Of a stretch of 64,000 nucleotides of DNA, positions 40,842 through 49,022 are shown one piece after another. Numbering within the stretch: position 1 is the first letter of the stretch; each line of letters opens with the position of its first letter. The stretch spans positions 1 through 64,000 of the forward strand of contig JAEXZS010000045.1 in the NCBI GenBank assembly GCA_023451375.1, given 5' to 3'. The position numbers and the translations under genes are program-made. The notes beneath the pieces were generated by a model, which saw nothing but the letters and a program-made list of their open reading frames with translations, was not told the DNA's origin and ran no database searches. Origin of the DNA: Pseudomonadota bacterium (GTDB lineage Bacteria > Pseudomonadota > Alphaproteobacteria > Caulobacterales > Caulobacteraceae).

Positions 40842-41602
40842 GCGGCTTTCTGTGCGGCGGGCTGGCGGAGGATTTCGATGATTTCTTCCGCGAAGGCGGC
40901 GGCATTGCTGCGCGCCTGCGGCAGACCGCCCACCTGGTCGGGGGTCAACTCGCTCAGCAGGGCATCGTGTTTGAACATGCCCCGGAAAGCAGGCCGGTCG
41001 GCCAAGGAGACGTCCATCAACGGCAAGGCGTTCTCCAGAAGCGACTTGCGGATGTCCCGTTCGTCGCGGGTCATGACGGCGCCGGGGTTCGCCCGGGTGA
41101 TGACGATCCGGTGCGGGATGGCTTTGCTGGAGATCCGTTCCGTCTGATTGATCTGCCGGATGGTGCGAGCGACCTGATTGGCGTCCAAGGTCGTGGGCGC
41201 GAACGGCACAAGAACCAGATGGGCCTGGGAGATGACCTGGGCGAGCCATTGGTTCGGGCTCCCTTCCGGATCGGCAATGACGAAGGTTCCCCAGCCCTGC
41301 GCGGCTTGAAGCCAGTCAAGGACGGCCTCGTCATCATTGTCCGTGGTGATGACCAACAGCTTGCTGTCGCCGGCGGCTTCGCGGATCGCGACGGCGGCGT
41401 CGGCCGCGCTTCCCACTCGAGTCTTCGGTCCGTCGATAACCGGCGCGCCCCGGCGTTCGGCCCAGCGCGCCAGCGGGCGGTTCGGATCGCCTTCCAGGAG
41501 CGCCACGTGGGCTCCTGCGGCGAGAAGCTCCGAGGTCAGGGTCAAAGCGGCCGTGGTCTTTCCACTGCCACCCTTGGTGTTGGCGAAGATGATGTTCGGC
41601 AT
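40838..41602 (-). CDS. parA: ParA-family partition ATPase
   Basis: A 254-residue protein from MPNIIFANTKGGSGKTTAAL, with the deviant Walker A KGGSGKTT at residues 10-17. The frame extending to 41758 crosses the repeat array and is not translated. Lacks the N-terminal HTH of type Ia ParA, consistent with type Ib (small ParA plus small partner). It drives plasmid segregation on the nucleoid. The array at 41660-41870 lies directly upstream. Confidence 0.92.
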   Translation of the reverse strand: MPNIIFANTKGGSGKTTAALTLTSELLAAGAHVALLEGDPNRPLARWAERRGAPVIDGPKTRVGSAADAAVAIREAAGDSKLLVITTDNDDEAVLDWLQAAQGWGTFVIADPEGSPNQWLAQVISQAHLVLVPFAPTTLDANQVARTIRQINQTERISSKAIPHRIVITRANPGAVMTRDERDIRKSLLENALPLMDVSLADRPAFRGMFKHDALLSELTPDQVGGLPQARSNAAAFAEEIIEILRQPAAQKAA

Positions 41603-41659
41603 GAGGCTCCCTCCCGAGCGTCCGGTGAGCACGGACGCGCCGTGGCATCCGGAGACCCT

Positions 41660-41820
41660 ATACCACACGGACCCCACGGACAAGACGGACACCACGGACA
41701 GGACGGAGGCGACGGAGAACCCGGCGGCCACGGACGGCCCGGAGGGCGCGGCAAACAACGGAGGACACGGACCACACGGCGGGAGACGGACGGAACGGAC
41801 AACCCCGGAGCACCACGGAC
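41660..41820. repeat. Array of 9-bp direct repeats (nnnACGGAC), candidate centromere
   Basis: acggac or acggag begin at 41667, 41676, 41685, 41694, 41703, 41712, 41730, 41758, 41767, 41786, 41795 and 41815, mostly in a strict 9-bp register with degenerate units (cggag, acggcg) between. The array lies immediately upstream of parA, as expected of a type Ib partition site or autoregulatory operator. Confidence 0.75.
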
Positions 41821-41821
41821 C

Positions 41822-41866
41822 AGTCTAGACAGGTCTAGAGTGGTCTAGAGTGGTCTAGACTAGGCA
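41822..41866. repeat. Four TCTAGA motifs at 10-bp spacing
   Basis: tctaga at 41824, 41834, 41844 and 41854 in the pattern ggtctagagt, with gtctagac palindromes at both ends. One helical turn spacing places all sites on one face, typical of a dimer-binding operator. It lies between the 9-bp array and the end of the frameshifted gene. Confidence 0.75.
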
Positions 41867-42541
41867 GAAGTCCTGACGCGAATCCCGTCGCCCTCATCGT
41901 CAACCAGGACCACGTCAGTGCCAAGTGGATCGTGAACCTCGTTGGCGCCGAGGTCTGAGATAGGCGGGACGATCGAGGAAGGGGCTGCGGAAGCGGCCGG
42001 AACGGTCGTCTTGCCCGGGCGAGCTGACTTGGAGACGGGCGGAGCCGGCGTAAAACGGATGTCGAACGTCCAGCGCTCGCCGAGCGGCCTGATCCGGATG
42101 ACGCCAGCGGCAAGCGCGGCGGCGTTGGAGCGCCGAAGCGCCGCCAAGGAGCGATACAGGCGGCCGGAGGGACCAAAGGGTCTCGCCAGCGGCTGTACGG
42201 GCATCCAGTGGCCCTTCTGGACCGTCGGAAGGGCAGGGGAGGGCGGCCAGGGCCTGTTTAGGCGTCATAGCGCGGGGCAGGGCAGGACGCGGCCGCCAAA
42301 AGGACACTGAGACCACCCAACCGCCCATGACAGGAACGCGGCGGGCGAATTCGGCTACGTCGAGGCGCCCGGCGTCTTGATCGAAGTCTTCGAGCGTGGA
42401 CCACGGTCCCGAGAGGTATTCGCTGGCGAACTCGACGGGCCGCCCGCCAAGAACCCGACTGGCGTCCTGCGCGGTCGCAGCTCGCCGCGCATGGCTGTCG
42501 AAGTCGGCAAAGGTCTCTACGACGGGGAAGGTCATGGTCAC
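41860..42541 (-). pseudogene. Frameshifted gene between repC and parA
   Basis: Two overlapping frames each look coding over only part of the region. The frame from 42541 (MTMTFPVVETFADFDSHA) is convincing to about 42225 (ALAALPCPSDGPEG). Beyond that its product turns into Arg-rich nonsense. The +1 frame reads well from about 42235 (QKGHWMPVQPLARPFG) to the stop at 41860 (DDEGDGIRVRTSA). A single-base shift would join them into a protein of about 225 residues. It may be a mutation, a sequencing error or programmed frameshifting. Function unknown, replication-linked by position. Confidence 0.55.
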
Positions 42542-42587
42542 GCCCTCGAATACTTTGGACGCCAGTGTGACGTCCGGAGGTTGAATC

Positions 42588-44000
42588 TTAGTGAAGTGAG
42601 TCCGGCGTGGATACGCGGACGAGACGTTTCCAGCTGGCCCAGAGATTGACGGTCACAAGGGGATCGTTGAGCCGCGCGACCAGGCCGAGCAGGTAGGCCC
42701 GCCGATTTCGAACGTCCGCCGTGAACTCGGCCAAAAGCGCCGCCACAGCGAAGGCAACTCCGGCGTCGCCGGCGGAATGGCGGCGGATTTCTTCCTTCGT
42801 CAGCCCAACACGGCTCGCGGCGGACTGCCCGTAGGCCACCACAAGGGCCTCGTCGGTCGGGAACATGGGATGGCGCGTGAAGGGGAAGTCCTTCTGGGCG
42901 AGGATATCGGGCAGGGCGATGATGATGTCGCCTATGGCCGGGGCGTTGACCCGGGGACGTCGGCGGGTAGTTGAGACGGGTGTAATTTCGATGACGGTGA
43001 CGCTATCCTGGTCATCGTCAGCAGGATCATCGTCGTAGGTAGCGGATGACTGCCACAAGACCTCGCCATCCTCGGCCAGGGCGTCGGTTTCGGCCGGTGT
43101 TGGGTCCGTCGAGGCCGCGTACTCCTCTCGGAGAGCCCCTCTACCTAGAGAAGATTCACTAAATAGAATTTTTCTAGGCTGAGTAGGGAGTAATTGGGCG
43201 CCGTTTCTGTCAGGCGCGCCGGACTCTTCTGTCACCCCGGAAGAACTCCAGACCTGGTGGTCCAGCAGGGCCTCAAGGCGTCCCACGGCTGCGTCGGCTT
43301 GGGCGACGGCCATTCGGGCCATGTCGAGATCCTTGCCGCGGCGAACCGCCTCGATGGCGCGCAAAGCAGTCTGGGCGAAGTCGTGTTCGTCGCTGGCGAG
43401 GAGGACGGCAAGCAGGCTGCGAATGCGTGTTGAACGGCAGCTGAGGGTGCGTCGCAGGGCGCGCAGCTCGTGACGATCGACGCGGTCCTGGTCGCGGAGG
43501 GCCTCCAGTTCGCGGTATCGGACGATCAGCGGACGGAGATCGACCCCGTAGGCCTCTTCTGGCGCGTCCGGCGCGCCGATCCGGTAGCGGGTTCGATCCG
43601 GACTGTCCCGGAAGCTGATCCAGCCCAGCCGGCTCGTCTTCTCACGCCAGCGGGCCAAGGTTCGGCAAGTGACGTCGAGATCCGCCATCAGGTAGGCGTC
43701 GGCGTAGGTCGAGATGAGGGCGAGGCCAGCTGCATCCAGATCGAGGCCCGCCAAGGCGGCCGAAGGCTTGAAGCATTCCACGGGCTGAAGCTTCACCAGG
43801 TGATGCAGGAACGCCCGTTCCCGGGGTTTGAGGCCCATTGCGCGGGCAGGGACGTCCTCCAGGAGGCGGAGGAGACTGGATTTGCTGGCTCCATCCGGCA
43901 AACCGGACCACTGGCGCGCGTAATCCTCCGCCCGCCGATGGGCAGGCGTGACTGGTCGTAGGCCCCGCGCACCCGCGCTGGCCTGATGATGCGTGAGCAT
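42588..44000 (-). CDS. repC: RepC-family plasmid replication initiator
   Basis: A 470-residue protein starting MLTHHQASAGARGLRPVTPA. Family hallmarks: GLRPVTPAHRRAEDYAR, the winged-helix region TCRTLARWREKTSRLGW with ISFRDSPDRTRYRIG (about 122-142), and EEAYGVDLRPLIVRYREL (about 148-165). RepC binds the origin, which in repABC plasmids lies inside repC itself. A marked AT-rich patch at 43138-43192 fits this. Unlike repABC, here repC precedes the parA genes rather than following them. Confidence 0.9.
   Translation of the reverse strand: MLTHHQASAGARGLRPVTPAHRRAEDYARQWSGLPDGASKSSLLRLLEDVPARAMGLKPRERAFLHHLVKLQPVECFKPSAALAGLDLDAAGLALISTYADAYLMADLDVTCRTLARWREKTSRLGWISFRDSPDRTRYRIGAPDAPEEAYGVDLRPLIVRYRELEALRDQDRVDRHELRALRRTLSCRSTRIRSLLAVLLASDEHDFAQTALRAIEAVRRGKDLDMARMAVAQADAAVGRLEALLDHQVWSSSGVTEESGAPDRNGAQLLPTQPRKILFSESSLGRGALREEYAASTDPTPAETDALAEDGEVLWQSSATYDDDPADDDQDSVTVIEITPVSTTRRRPRVNAPAIGDIIIALPDILAQKDFPFTRHPMFPTDEALVVAYGQSAASRVGLTKEEIRRHSAGDAGVAFAVAALLAEFTADVRNRRAYLLGLVARLNDPLVTVNLWASWKRLVRVSTPDSLH
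43138..43192. other. AT-rich patch inside repC, candidate oriV
   Basis: About 55 bp with far lower GC than its surroundings, containing cctagag and ttctagg half-sites and the run aaatagaattttt. It encodes a non-conserved linker of RepC (around PRKILFSESS), which is where repABC-type plasmids carry the origin. Confidence 0.6.
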
Positions 44001-44070
44001 CGGTCGCTCCCTTATTCAGGGAGGGATTTCGGGCAAAGCTTCGCCGTCGCCCTCAAAGGGCGTTTTTGTC

Positions 44071-44175
44071 TTGACGATGGGGGGAGCGAGCGCGCATAAG
44101 GGTTCTGCACAATTTAGACCCTTGCTTTTTTTGAAGCACGCCCGCCGTTCCCTCTGGGGACGGCGGTTTTTCTTT
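44071..44175 (+). ncRNA. Candidate countertranscribed antisense RNA of repC
   Basis: On the plus strand a promoter-like ttgacg (44071-44076), 18-base spacer and cataag (44095-44100) is followed by about 65-70 nt ending in an 11-bp stem ccgccgttccc/ggggacggcgg (44142-44166) and tttttcttt. This RNA would be antisense to the repC mRNA leader, the classic ctRNA arrangement. Confidence 0.55.
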
Positions 44176-44357
44176 GTCTGGACCCCTCCGACTCGCTTGG
44201 TGGTGCGGTCATGGGACGGCGCCCCACGATTCGCGTCAAGTTTTCCCAACAGCAATTGGGAAACAGGGGCAAGGAGCGGCCGAATGGGTTAACGCCAAGT
44301 TACAATTCGGCGGTATGTTTGAGTCCTGGAAAGGCCCCGGCGAGGGGTATGCAGCCG
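44176..44357. promoter_or_regulatory. repC upstream region with a palindrome
   Basis: tttcccaa-cagcaa-ttgggaaa (44242-44263), a perfect 8-bp inverted repeat, lies beside a minus-strand ttgacg (44239-44234). A repC promoter and operator would be expected here. No gene seen. Confidence 0.5.
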
Positions 44358-44735
44358 CTAGGCGGCGCGCGCTCCGCTCAGGTCGGCGGAGAGATGTGAC
44401 CGCGTGGACACGCCTTCGAGGCGCGAAGGCGCCCGAAGATCTGCGGTGGCCGAATAGATCAACGAGCCCAGGTCGGCCTGCTGGTCTTTGGCGATTTCTT
44501 TGAGCGCATCGACGAAATGCCGCTTGAAGGCGAGGTCAACGCGGCTTCCCGACAGAGGCTGGCGCGAGATGCCGGCGGCAAAACCGTTGGCGACACAACG
44601 CTGTAGGCGGCGCTCGACAACGGCCGACACTGATCGCAGGCCGAGGGCTTCCCGTTCAGCCTTCAGCCCAGCGATGACGCTTTGGGGAAGGCGGGCGGCA
44701 ACATTGGCGTGGGTTTTGTCGGACACGAACAGCAC
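44358..44735 (-). CDS. RHH-like DNA-binding protein
   Basis: About 125 residues; starts at GTG 44735 or 44726 (the second has gagagg at good spacing). N-terminal strand-helix-helix pattern (THANVAARLPQSVIAGLKAER) suggests a ribbon-helix-helix fold; ends with an Ala/Ser-rich tail. It is upstream of repC on the same strand and could regulate replication or the accessory genes. Not recognised beyond the fold. Confidence 0.6.
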   Translation of the reverse strand: MLFVSDKTHANVAARLPQSVIAGLKAEREALGLRSVSAVVERRLQRCVANGFAAGISRQPLSGSRVDLAFKRHFVDALKEIAKDQQADLGSLIYSATADLRAPSRLEGVSTRSHLSADLSGARAA

Positions 44736-44928
44736 CTCTCGCCCACACTATGCGGTGAGTTACGCCCTGAAACAAGGGCTGGGACAGTGTCTGGACATGC
44801 GAAAGTGAGGACTGCGATCAGCCCCGTGCGGATCACCATTAGCGCCGTGCGGAGCCGCGCGCAATATAGAGGCAAAGCATGAATCCAACGACATACGTCG
44901 GTTCTTGCGACTCCGCTGAAAACTACGC

Positions 44929-45981
44929 TTAGGCGGCCTCTCCTTTGGAGATGAGGAGGATCATGAGGCTGGCGACGCTGCGGGGACGGCCGCCGGCATA
45001 GAACAGGCTCGGGTTTGCGGAGGCAGCGCGAGGGAAGAGCCCCGCCGCTGATCTGGCCGGATCATGCGCGTTGGCGCGCAGGAGGCTCACAGCTCCGCCG
45101 GAGCCGAGGAAGTGGGCCATATACAGCTCGCCGTCGCGCGGCGGCCGACGCAGGTAGGAGCGCAGGGCGCTCGCGTTCTCGCGCGTGAACTCGCCGGCGA
45201 GATATGCGGAAAGCTGGGCGTCATAGCGCAGCGCGAGGATCTGGCGGCGCACGACGCGGTCGTTCACGAAGGGCTCGCCGTTTCGATCAAGGTGGATTTG
45301 AGAGGCGAGGTGACCGAGGCCATAGGATGCGCCGTGGCGACGCACGGTGAGCAACCAGGTCGTTTCGATGAACTGATAGAGGCCCGCCGCCGTGGACGTC
45401 GCCGCCCTGGCCGAGGGGTCAAATGACGATTCCCGCTTGGCCGCCCGCCACAGATAGCCGTGCGATACGCCCGACCGCTCGGCCGCGGCCTGGATGGCGA
45501 ACTGGACGTGAGCCGCCGGCGTCGACGATCGCGACGAAGCGCGGCGGGTCCGGGGCGCGCGAGCTGCTCGAGACAGGTAGCGTTGGAAACTGAAGGCCTG
45601 GACCGGCGCGGCGGGCCGCGTCGCGCCAGGTTCCGAGAATGCGGCGAAGGTCGAGGCGACCTTGGCGGCAATCAGGGGATCGAGCGGAGCGGCGGCGTCC
45701 GGAGCGGTCGGGACATGGGGCAGGGCCCGGCCGACGAGCCGGCTGGCGTCGGCCTCTGCGCGGATCGCGCGCGCCACTGGATCCGCAGCGAGCATATCGA
45801 GGGTGGGCGTGGGGTCAGTGAGGAGGTCCAGCCCGGGGCCGTCGCGCACGGCCGCGAACGCCGCCGCCTCGATCTCCGAATGAGAACGAAGCCCGTGAGC
45901 GCTGGCGGACAAGGCGAGCGCCGATACGGCGCAGGCGACAATGGCGAAGGCCGAAGGTCGGCCGAGAAGGTTCTGTTTCAT
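44929..45981 (-). CDS. Lytic transglycosylase-like periplasmic protein
   Basis: 350 residues from MKQNLLGRPSAFAIVACAV with a clear signal peptide; the frame is open to 46041 through the shared CQSDPCIP leader block. The SLT-type core is seen as GYLWRAAKRESSFDPSA, then STAAGLYQFIETTWL; the Glu in RES is the expected catalytic acid. A later Pro/Arg-rich stretch and ELYMAHFLGSGGA complete the fold. Such enzymes open peptidoglycan for conjugation machinery. It lies far from the tra operon but presumably serves it. Confidence 0.85.
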   Translation of the reverse strand: MKQNLLGRPSAFAIVACAVSALALSASAHGLRSHSEIEAAAFAAVRDGPGLDLLTDPTPTLDMLAADPVARAIRAEADASRLVGRALPHVPTAPDAAAPLDPLIAAKVASTFAAFSEPGATRPAAPVQAFSFQRYLSRAARAPRTRRASSRSSTPAAHVQFAIQAAAERSGVSHGYLWRAAKRESSFDPSARAATSTAAGLYQFIETTWLLTVRRHGASYGLGHLASQIHLDRNGEPFVNDRVVRRQILALRYDAQLSAYLAGEFTRENASALRSYLRRPPRDGELYMAHFLGSGGAVSLLRANAHDPARSAAGLFPRAASANPSLFYAGGRPRSVASLMILLISKGEAA

Positions 45982-46076
45982 CTCTGCATCCATGGGGTGG
46001 GGGATGCAGGGATCGGACTGACAGCGCGGGCCTTTTCGCACACCGGCCCCGTCGCGCGCAACCCAAGGCCCACAAG
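45982..46076 (-). promoter_or_regulatory. Leader shared with the 36041 gene (CQSDPCIP block)
   Basis: The minus-strand counterpart of 35999-36040: gtcagtccgatccctgcatcc followed by a ctgcatcc/ggatgcag inverted repeat ending just before the ATG at 45981. Confidence 0.55.
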
Positions 46077-46110
46077 GGCAAAAAAAGGGGCCAGCCGAAG
46101 CTGACCCCCA
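46077..46110 (-). terminator. Rho-independent terminator
   Basis: ggggtcagc...gctggcccc stem with one bulge followed by a run of T on the minus strand (46086-46080), about 50 bp after the stop of the 46157 gene. Confidence 0.7.
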
Positions 46111-46156
46111 AGGTGGCCTGTTCAGAGTGGTCCAGGCTCGATGCGACGGATGCGGG

Positions 46157-46570
46157 CTAGTCGAGGCCAGCCGGCGAATGGAAGACGTGGAACCCGGCTT
46201 CGGCCAAGTGTTCCAACGGTTGAGCGCGAGGCACAGTCTGCCCGATCAACTGACCAACCTGGGCGGCGGCGTCGGCGAGCGTCTGCGTCTCGCTGAGGCC
46301 GAGGACGGCGTAACGGGCTGCAAGGCGGTCAGCGCCGTCCATCGGAACGAGCCGAAAACGTCGGCTCGGAACGTCCGCCCGAACGGCGGCAATGAAGGCA
46401 GTTGAAGGCTGTTCCGCGAGGGCGGCCGAGGAGGCGCGCTCGATCAGGGTACGCAGGGCGGCGGCCTTGGCGGGATGCTGGGCGATCTCGGCCGACACGC
46501 TCAGACGGCGAAGGGCGATGGACACCAAGGTCGCCTGGTGCGCGTCGTCGATAGGGATGCAACGGGACAT
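46157..46570 (-). CDS. Hypothetical helical protein downstream of parB-like gene
   Basis: A 137-residue protein from MSRCIPIDDAHQATLVSIAL; the frame to 46693 overlaps the ParB-like gene and is rejected. Ala/Leu-rich helices with a central RADVPSRRFRLVPMDGADR. Ends HVFHSPAGLD. Family not recognised. Confidence 0.6.
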   Translation of the reverse strand: MSRCIPIDDAHQATLVSIALRRLSVSAEIAQHPAKAAALRTLIERASSAALAEQPSTAFIAAVRADVPSRRFRLVPMDGADRLAARYAVLGLSETQTLADAAAQVGQLIGQTVPRAQPLEHLAEAGFHVFHSPAGLD

Positions 46571-46622
46571 AGGGGATTCCGACAAGAGTAGGGGAGGGGG
46601 CCGAAGCCCCCTCCGCAAGGGT

Positions 46623-48575
46623 TCAGTCCTCGGCGCCCGCTTCGGCGTCCTCGCCCTGGATGAACTCGTCATCCGCGAAATCATCGTCATCAACGGCCCC
46701 GGCCGGTCCAGCCCCGATATCAGCCTTGTTGTTGCTGGGTGACAGGGTCGGTTCCGCCAGGGTCGCCAGCATCGGCGGGGTCCAGCGGTGTTTGGCGGCG
46801 TTCCGGGCCACGATCTCGACCAGTCCCGTGCGCTTCTCCTTGGCGAACGGCTCGGCGTCCATGCCCATATCGGTGATCGCCTGCGTCAGAGCCTTCTTGC
46901 CCGCGCCCTTGAGGAACTCCGCATCCGGCGTCCAGCGCTCGGCCATATCGACCTTGGCGTGAGCGGCGATGAGCCCCAGCTGGGCCCACGCGCGAGGCCG
47001 CCGATAGTCAGCCCGGCTCTCGACGGCGTTCAACTGGCAGGCCACGCAGAGCGCCAGAAGCTCGGCCGTTTCCCCCGCGCTCAGGGCGACGACGTAGGGG
47101 AAGAACTCCAGATAGGTCGAAGGCAGACGCTCATCCCAAGCGGCATAGAGGTCCTCATACTCGCGATCCCCCTTGACCGTGATCCCCTCGGCCGGTTCGG
47201 CGCCCGCCTTCGCGAAGGACAAGGCATAGCCGTGGTCAGAACGGTTCCGCAGAACCATCCAGCCTTGGTGGGCGACCATCGTGTCATAGGCGACGGCCGG
47301 GTTGACGGCGACGGCGTTGCGAACGGCGGTCGTGGCGATACGGGTCATCCGCTGGTGGCCTTCGTGGCCGAACGCGGGCTTCTCCTTCGCCTTGGCGGTC
47401 CCGCCCCCGCTCTGCGCGGTGGCCCGGAAGTAGGCGCGCTCGATCGTCAGCTTCCCGCCGTGTTGCAGGATCAGGAACACAGTCCCCGCCGCCTTTTGCT
47501 CGTCGGTCCAGACCTCAAGCGTTTCCGTCAGCTTGCGCAGTTCTTCGCTGGCCACGGCCCGATCCAACGCGCCGATATCGTGGTCGTTGCTGATCGCCCG
47601 AAGTTCGGCCATCCGCGCCGCTTCGGCCTCGGTCGCGTCACGCCGCGCCGGATACTGCCGGCGCTGACCGCCCTCGTAGCCATAGGACTTCTGCGCCACC
47701 TCCACATTGGCCCATCCTTCGGCCCGAACCGCTTCAACGGCCTCGTTCAGCTTGTCCTGGGCGAGTTGGTGGGCGAGAGCGCTGTCAGCCCATGCCGCCG
47801 TGGTATCGTCCCCATCCTGAAACAGGTCGATGACGAACGTGCCGCCCGCCGCCGCATAGGCGTCTCGTCCGACAAAGAGTGCGATCCGATCCGACGCCTC
47901 GAGAGTGCTGTCCAGCAGCATCGAGCGCACGTTCCAGTCGCTGATGTGGCGTTGACCCTCGAAGCGACCCCAGACCTGCAGCTGCCGCTCATGATCGTCC
48001 GTCAGGGTGAAAGCCTGCAGGGTGTCGATGTCGAACCGACCGGCGAAGAACGCTTCCAGGACGGCGGGGGCCACATGCGACAGGCTCAGAAGCTGCGCGA
48101 CACGCTTGCGGGTCGAACCCGTCACCGCTGCGATCTCGGTCGCGTCCAGCCCCTTGGCCGAAAGGGCGCTGTAGGCCGACAGTTCTTCCTGAACCGTCAT
48201 CGCCTCGCGCTGCGCGTTCTCGGCCAGACTGATTTCGAGGGCCACGGCCTTGGGCTTCAGGACGAAACTGACCCCGAGCGCCTGAATGTCGGCCGGGAGA
48301 CGCTTCTCCTTCTTCAGCCGTTCGAGCGACCGCAGCCGCCGCCGCCCGGCGGTAACGTAGTGGACACCGTCCTCTTCATAGCCGACCAGAGGATTCAGCA
48401 GCCCCACGGGGGAGGCGATGGAGTCGCACAGTCCGCTGATGTCGTCTTGGGCGGGCTTGCTGTTGGCCCGAACGTTCTCAGGCGCAACCTTTAACTTCGC
48501 GCCCAGGCGCACCCGGATGGTGCCGGAAACTTCGGTCGCCGAAGCGGTATCAATAGGGGTCATTTGCATCGTCAT
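46623..48575 (-). CDS. Large ParB/RepB-type nuclease-domain protein
   Basis: A 650-residue protein from MTMQMTPIDTASATEV. The N-terminal ParB domain (about 28-130) has NPLVGYEEDG, VTAGRRRLRSL and ENAQREAMTVQEE; a KorB/ParB-like HTH follows (GLDATEIAAVTGSTRKRVAQ, about 142-161). The C-terminal 450 residues are specific to this plasmid family, and the tail is acidic (DDDDFADDEF). Large ParB-like proteins of this type are conserved in leading regions of conjugative plasmids and differ from the segregation ParB; role in establishment is suspected but unproven. Confidence 0.85.
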   Translation of the reverse strand: MTMQMTPIDTASATEVSGTIRVRLGAKLKVAPENVRANSKPAQDDISGLCDSIASPVGLLNPLVGYEEDGVHYVTAGRRRLRSLERLKKEKRLPADIQALGVSFVLKPKAVALEISLAENAQREAMTVQEELSAYSALSAKGLDATEIAAVTGSTRKRVAQLLSLSHVAPAVLEAFFAGRFDIDTLQAFTLTDDHERQLQVWGRFEGQRHISDWNVRSMLLDSTLEASDRIALFVGRDAYAAAGGTFVIDLFQDGDDTTAAWADSALAHQLAQDKLNEAVEAVRAEGWANVEVAQKSYGYEGGQRRQYPARRDATEAEAARMAELRAISNDHDIGALDRAVASEELRKLTETLEVWTDEQKAAGTVFLILQHGGKLTIERAYFRATAQSGGGTAKAKEKPAFGHEGHQRMTRIATTAVRNAVAVNPAVAYDTMVAHQGWMVLRNRSDHGYALSFAKAGAEPAEGITVKGDREYEDLYAAWDERLPSTYLEFFPYVVALSAGETAELLALCVACQLNAVESRADYRRPRAWAQLGLIAAHAKVDMAERWTPDAEFLKGAGKKALTQAITDMGMDAEPFAKEKRTGLVEIVARNAAKHRWTPPMLATLAEPTLSPSNNKADIGAGPAGAVDDDDFADDEFIQGEDAEAGAED

Positions 48576-48685
48576 CGTCCTTGTTTTTGATTGGACGCAG
48601 ACGGTTCCCAAGCCTCGCGATGCCCACGCCAGAGACAATCTCCGGCCTTTCCAATTTCAGCACCGCAGGAACGACTTAATCGAAA

Positions 48686-48840
48686 CACGCCCGCGCGAGT
48701 TTCCGGAGCGCGGGCGGCAAAGCCGCGCGCTTAGGGGGGTGAAACACGTCACGGACCGAGAGGCCCGGAGGGGGATCACCCGGCCTGCAGGCGCGAAGCG
48801 GCGAAGGCTGGGGATACCGGGCCTTCTCGCCCCCGCCCGT
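48686..48840 (-). promoter_or_regulatory. Structured leader, L4 type (copy 2)
   Basis: It shares gggcggcaaagccgc and gggggatcaccc with 19179-19320. Outer arms gagaggcccgg/ccgggccttctc differ from copy 1 but still pair. About 111 nt upstream of the ParB-like start. Confidence 0.55.
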
Positions 48841-49022
48841 CAGGGCGAGGGGTCGTCTTGACGTGTGAGGGGGCGGCCCCCCTCCAATGCCGACTGCAAC
48901 GCCGAGGAATGCGCGAGCGCAGCGAGCCCCTCTCCCGCCGGCCGCGCCAGCGGAGATAGGCGGGATATCTAGCCGTGGCGGGGACGATAGGGCAGGAGGA
49001 ACGACGAACAATCGGAGGTCAA

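Noticed and set aside
41603..41758. Longer parA start with repeated SVxSV residues
   Set aside because: The repeated residues are the translation of the 9-bp DNA array; the ATG at 41602 begins the conserved ParA motif.
46588..46618. Hairpin gggggccgaagccccct after the ParB-like gene as a terminator
   Set aside because: Stem is good but no T run follows on the minus strand; left unannotated as a terminator.
46788..48494. 568-codon plus-strand ORF
   Set aside because: Antisense of the ParB-like gene in a GC-rich genome; the minus-strand product has clear ParB motifs.
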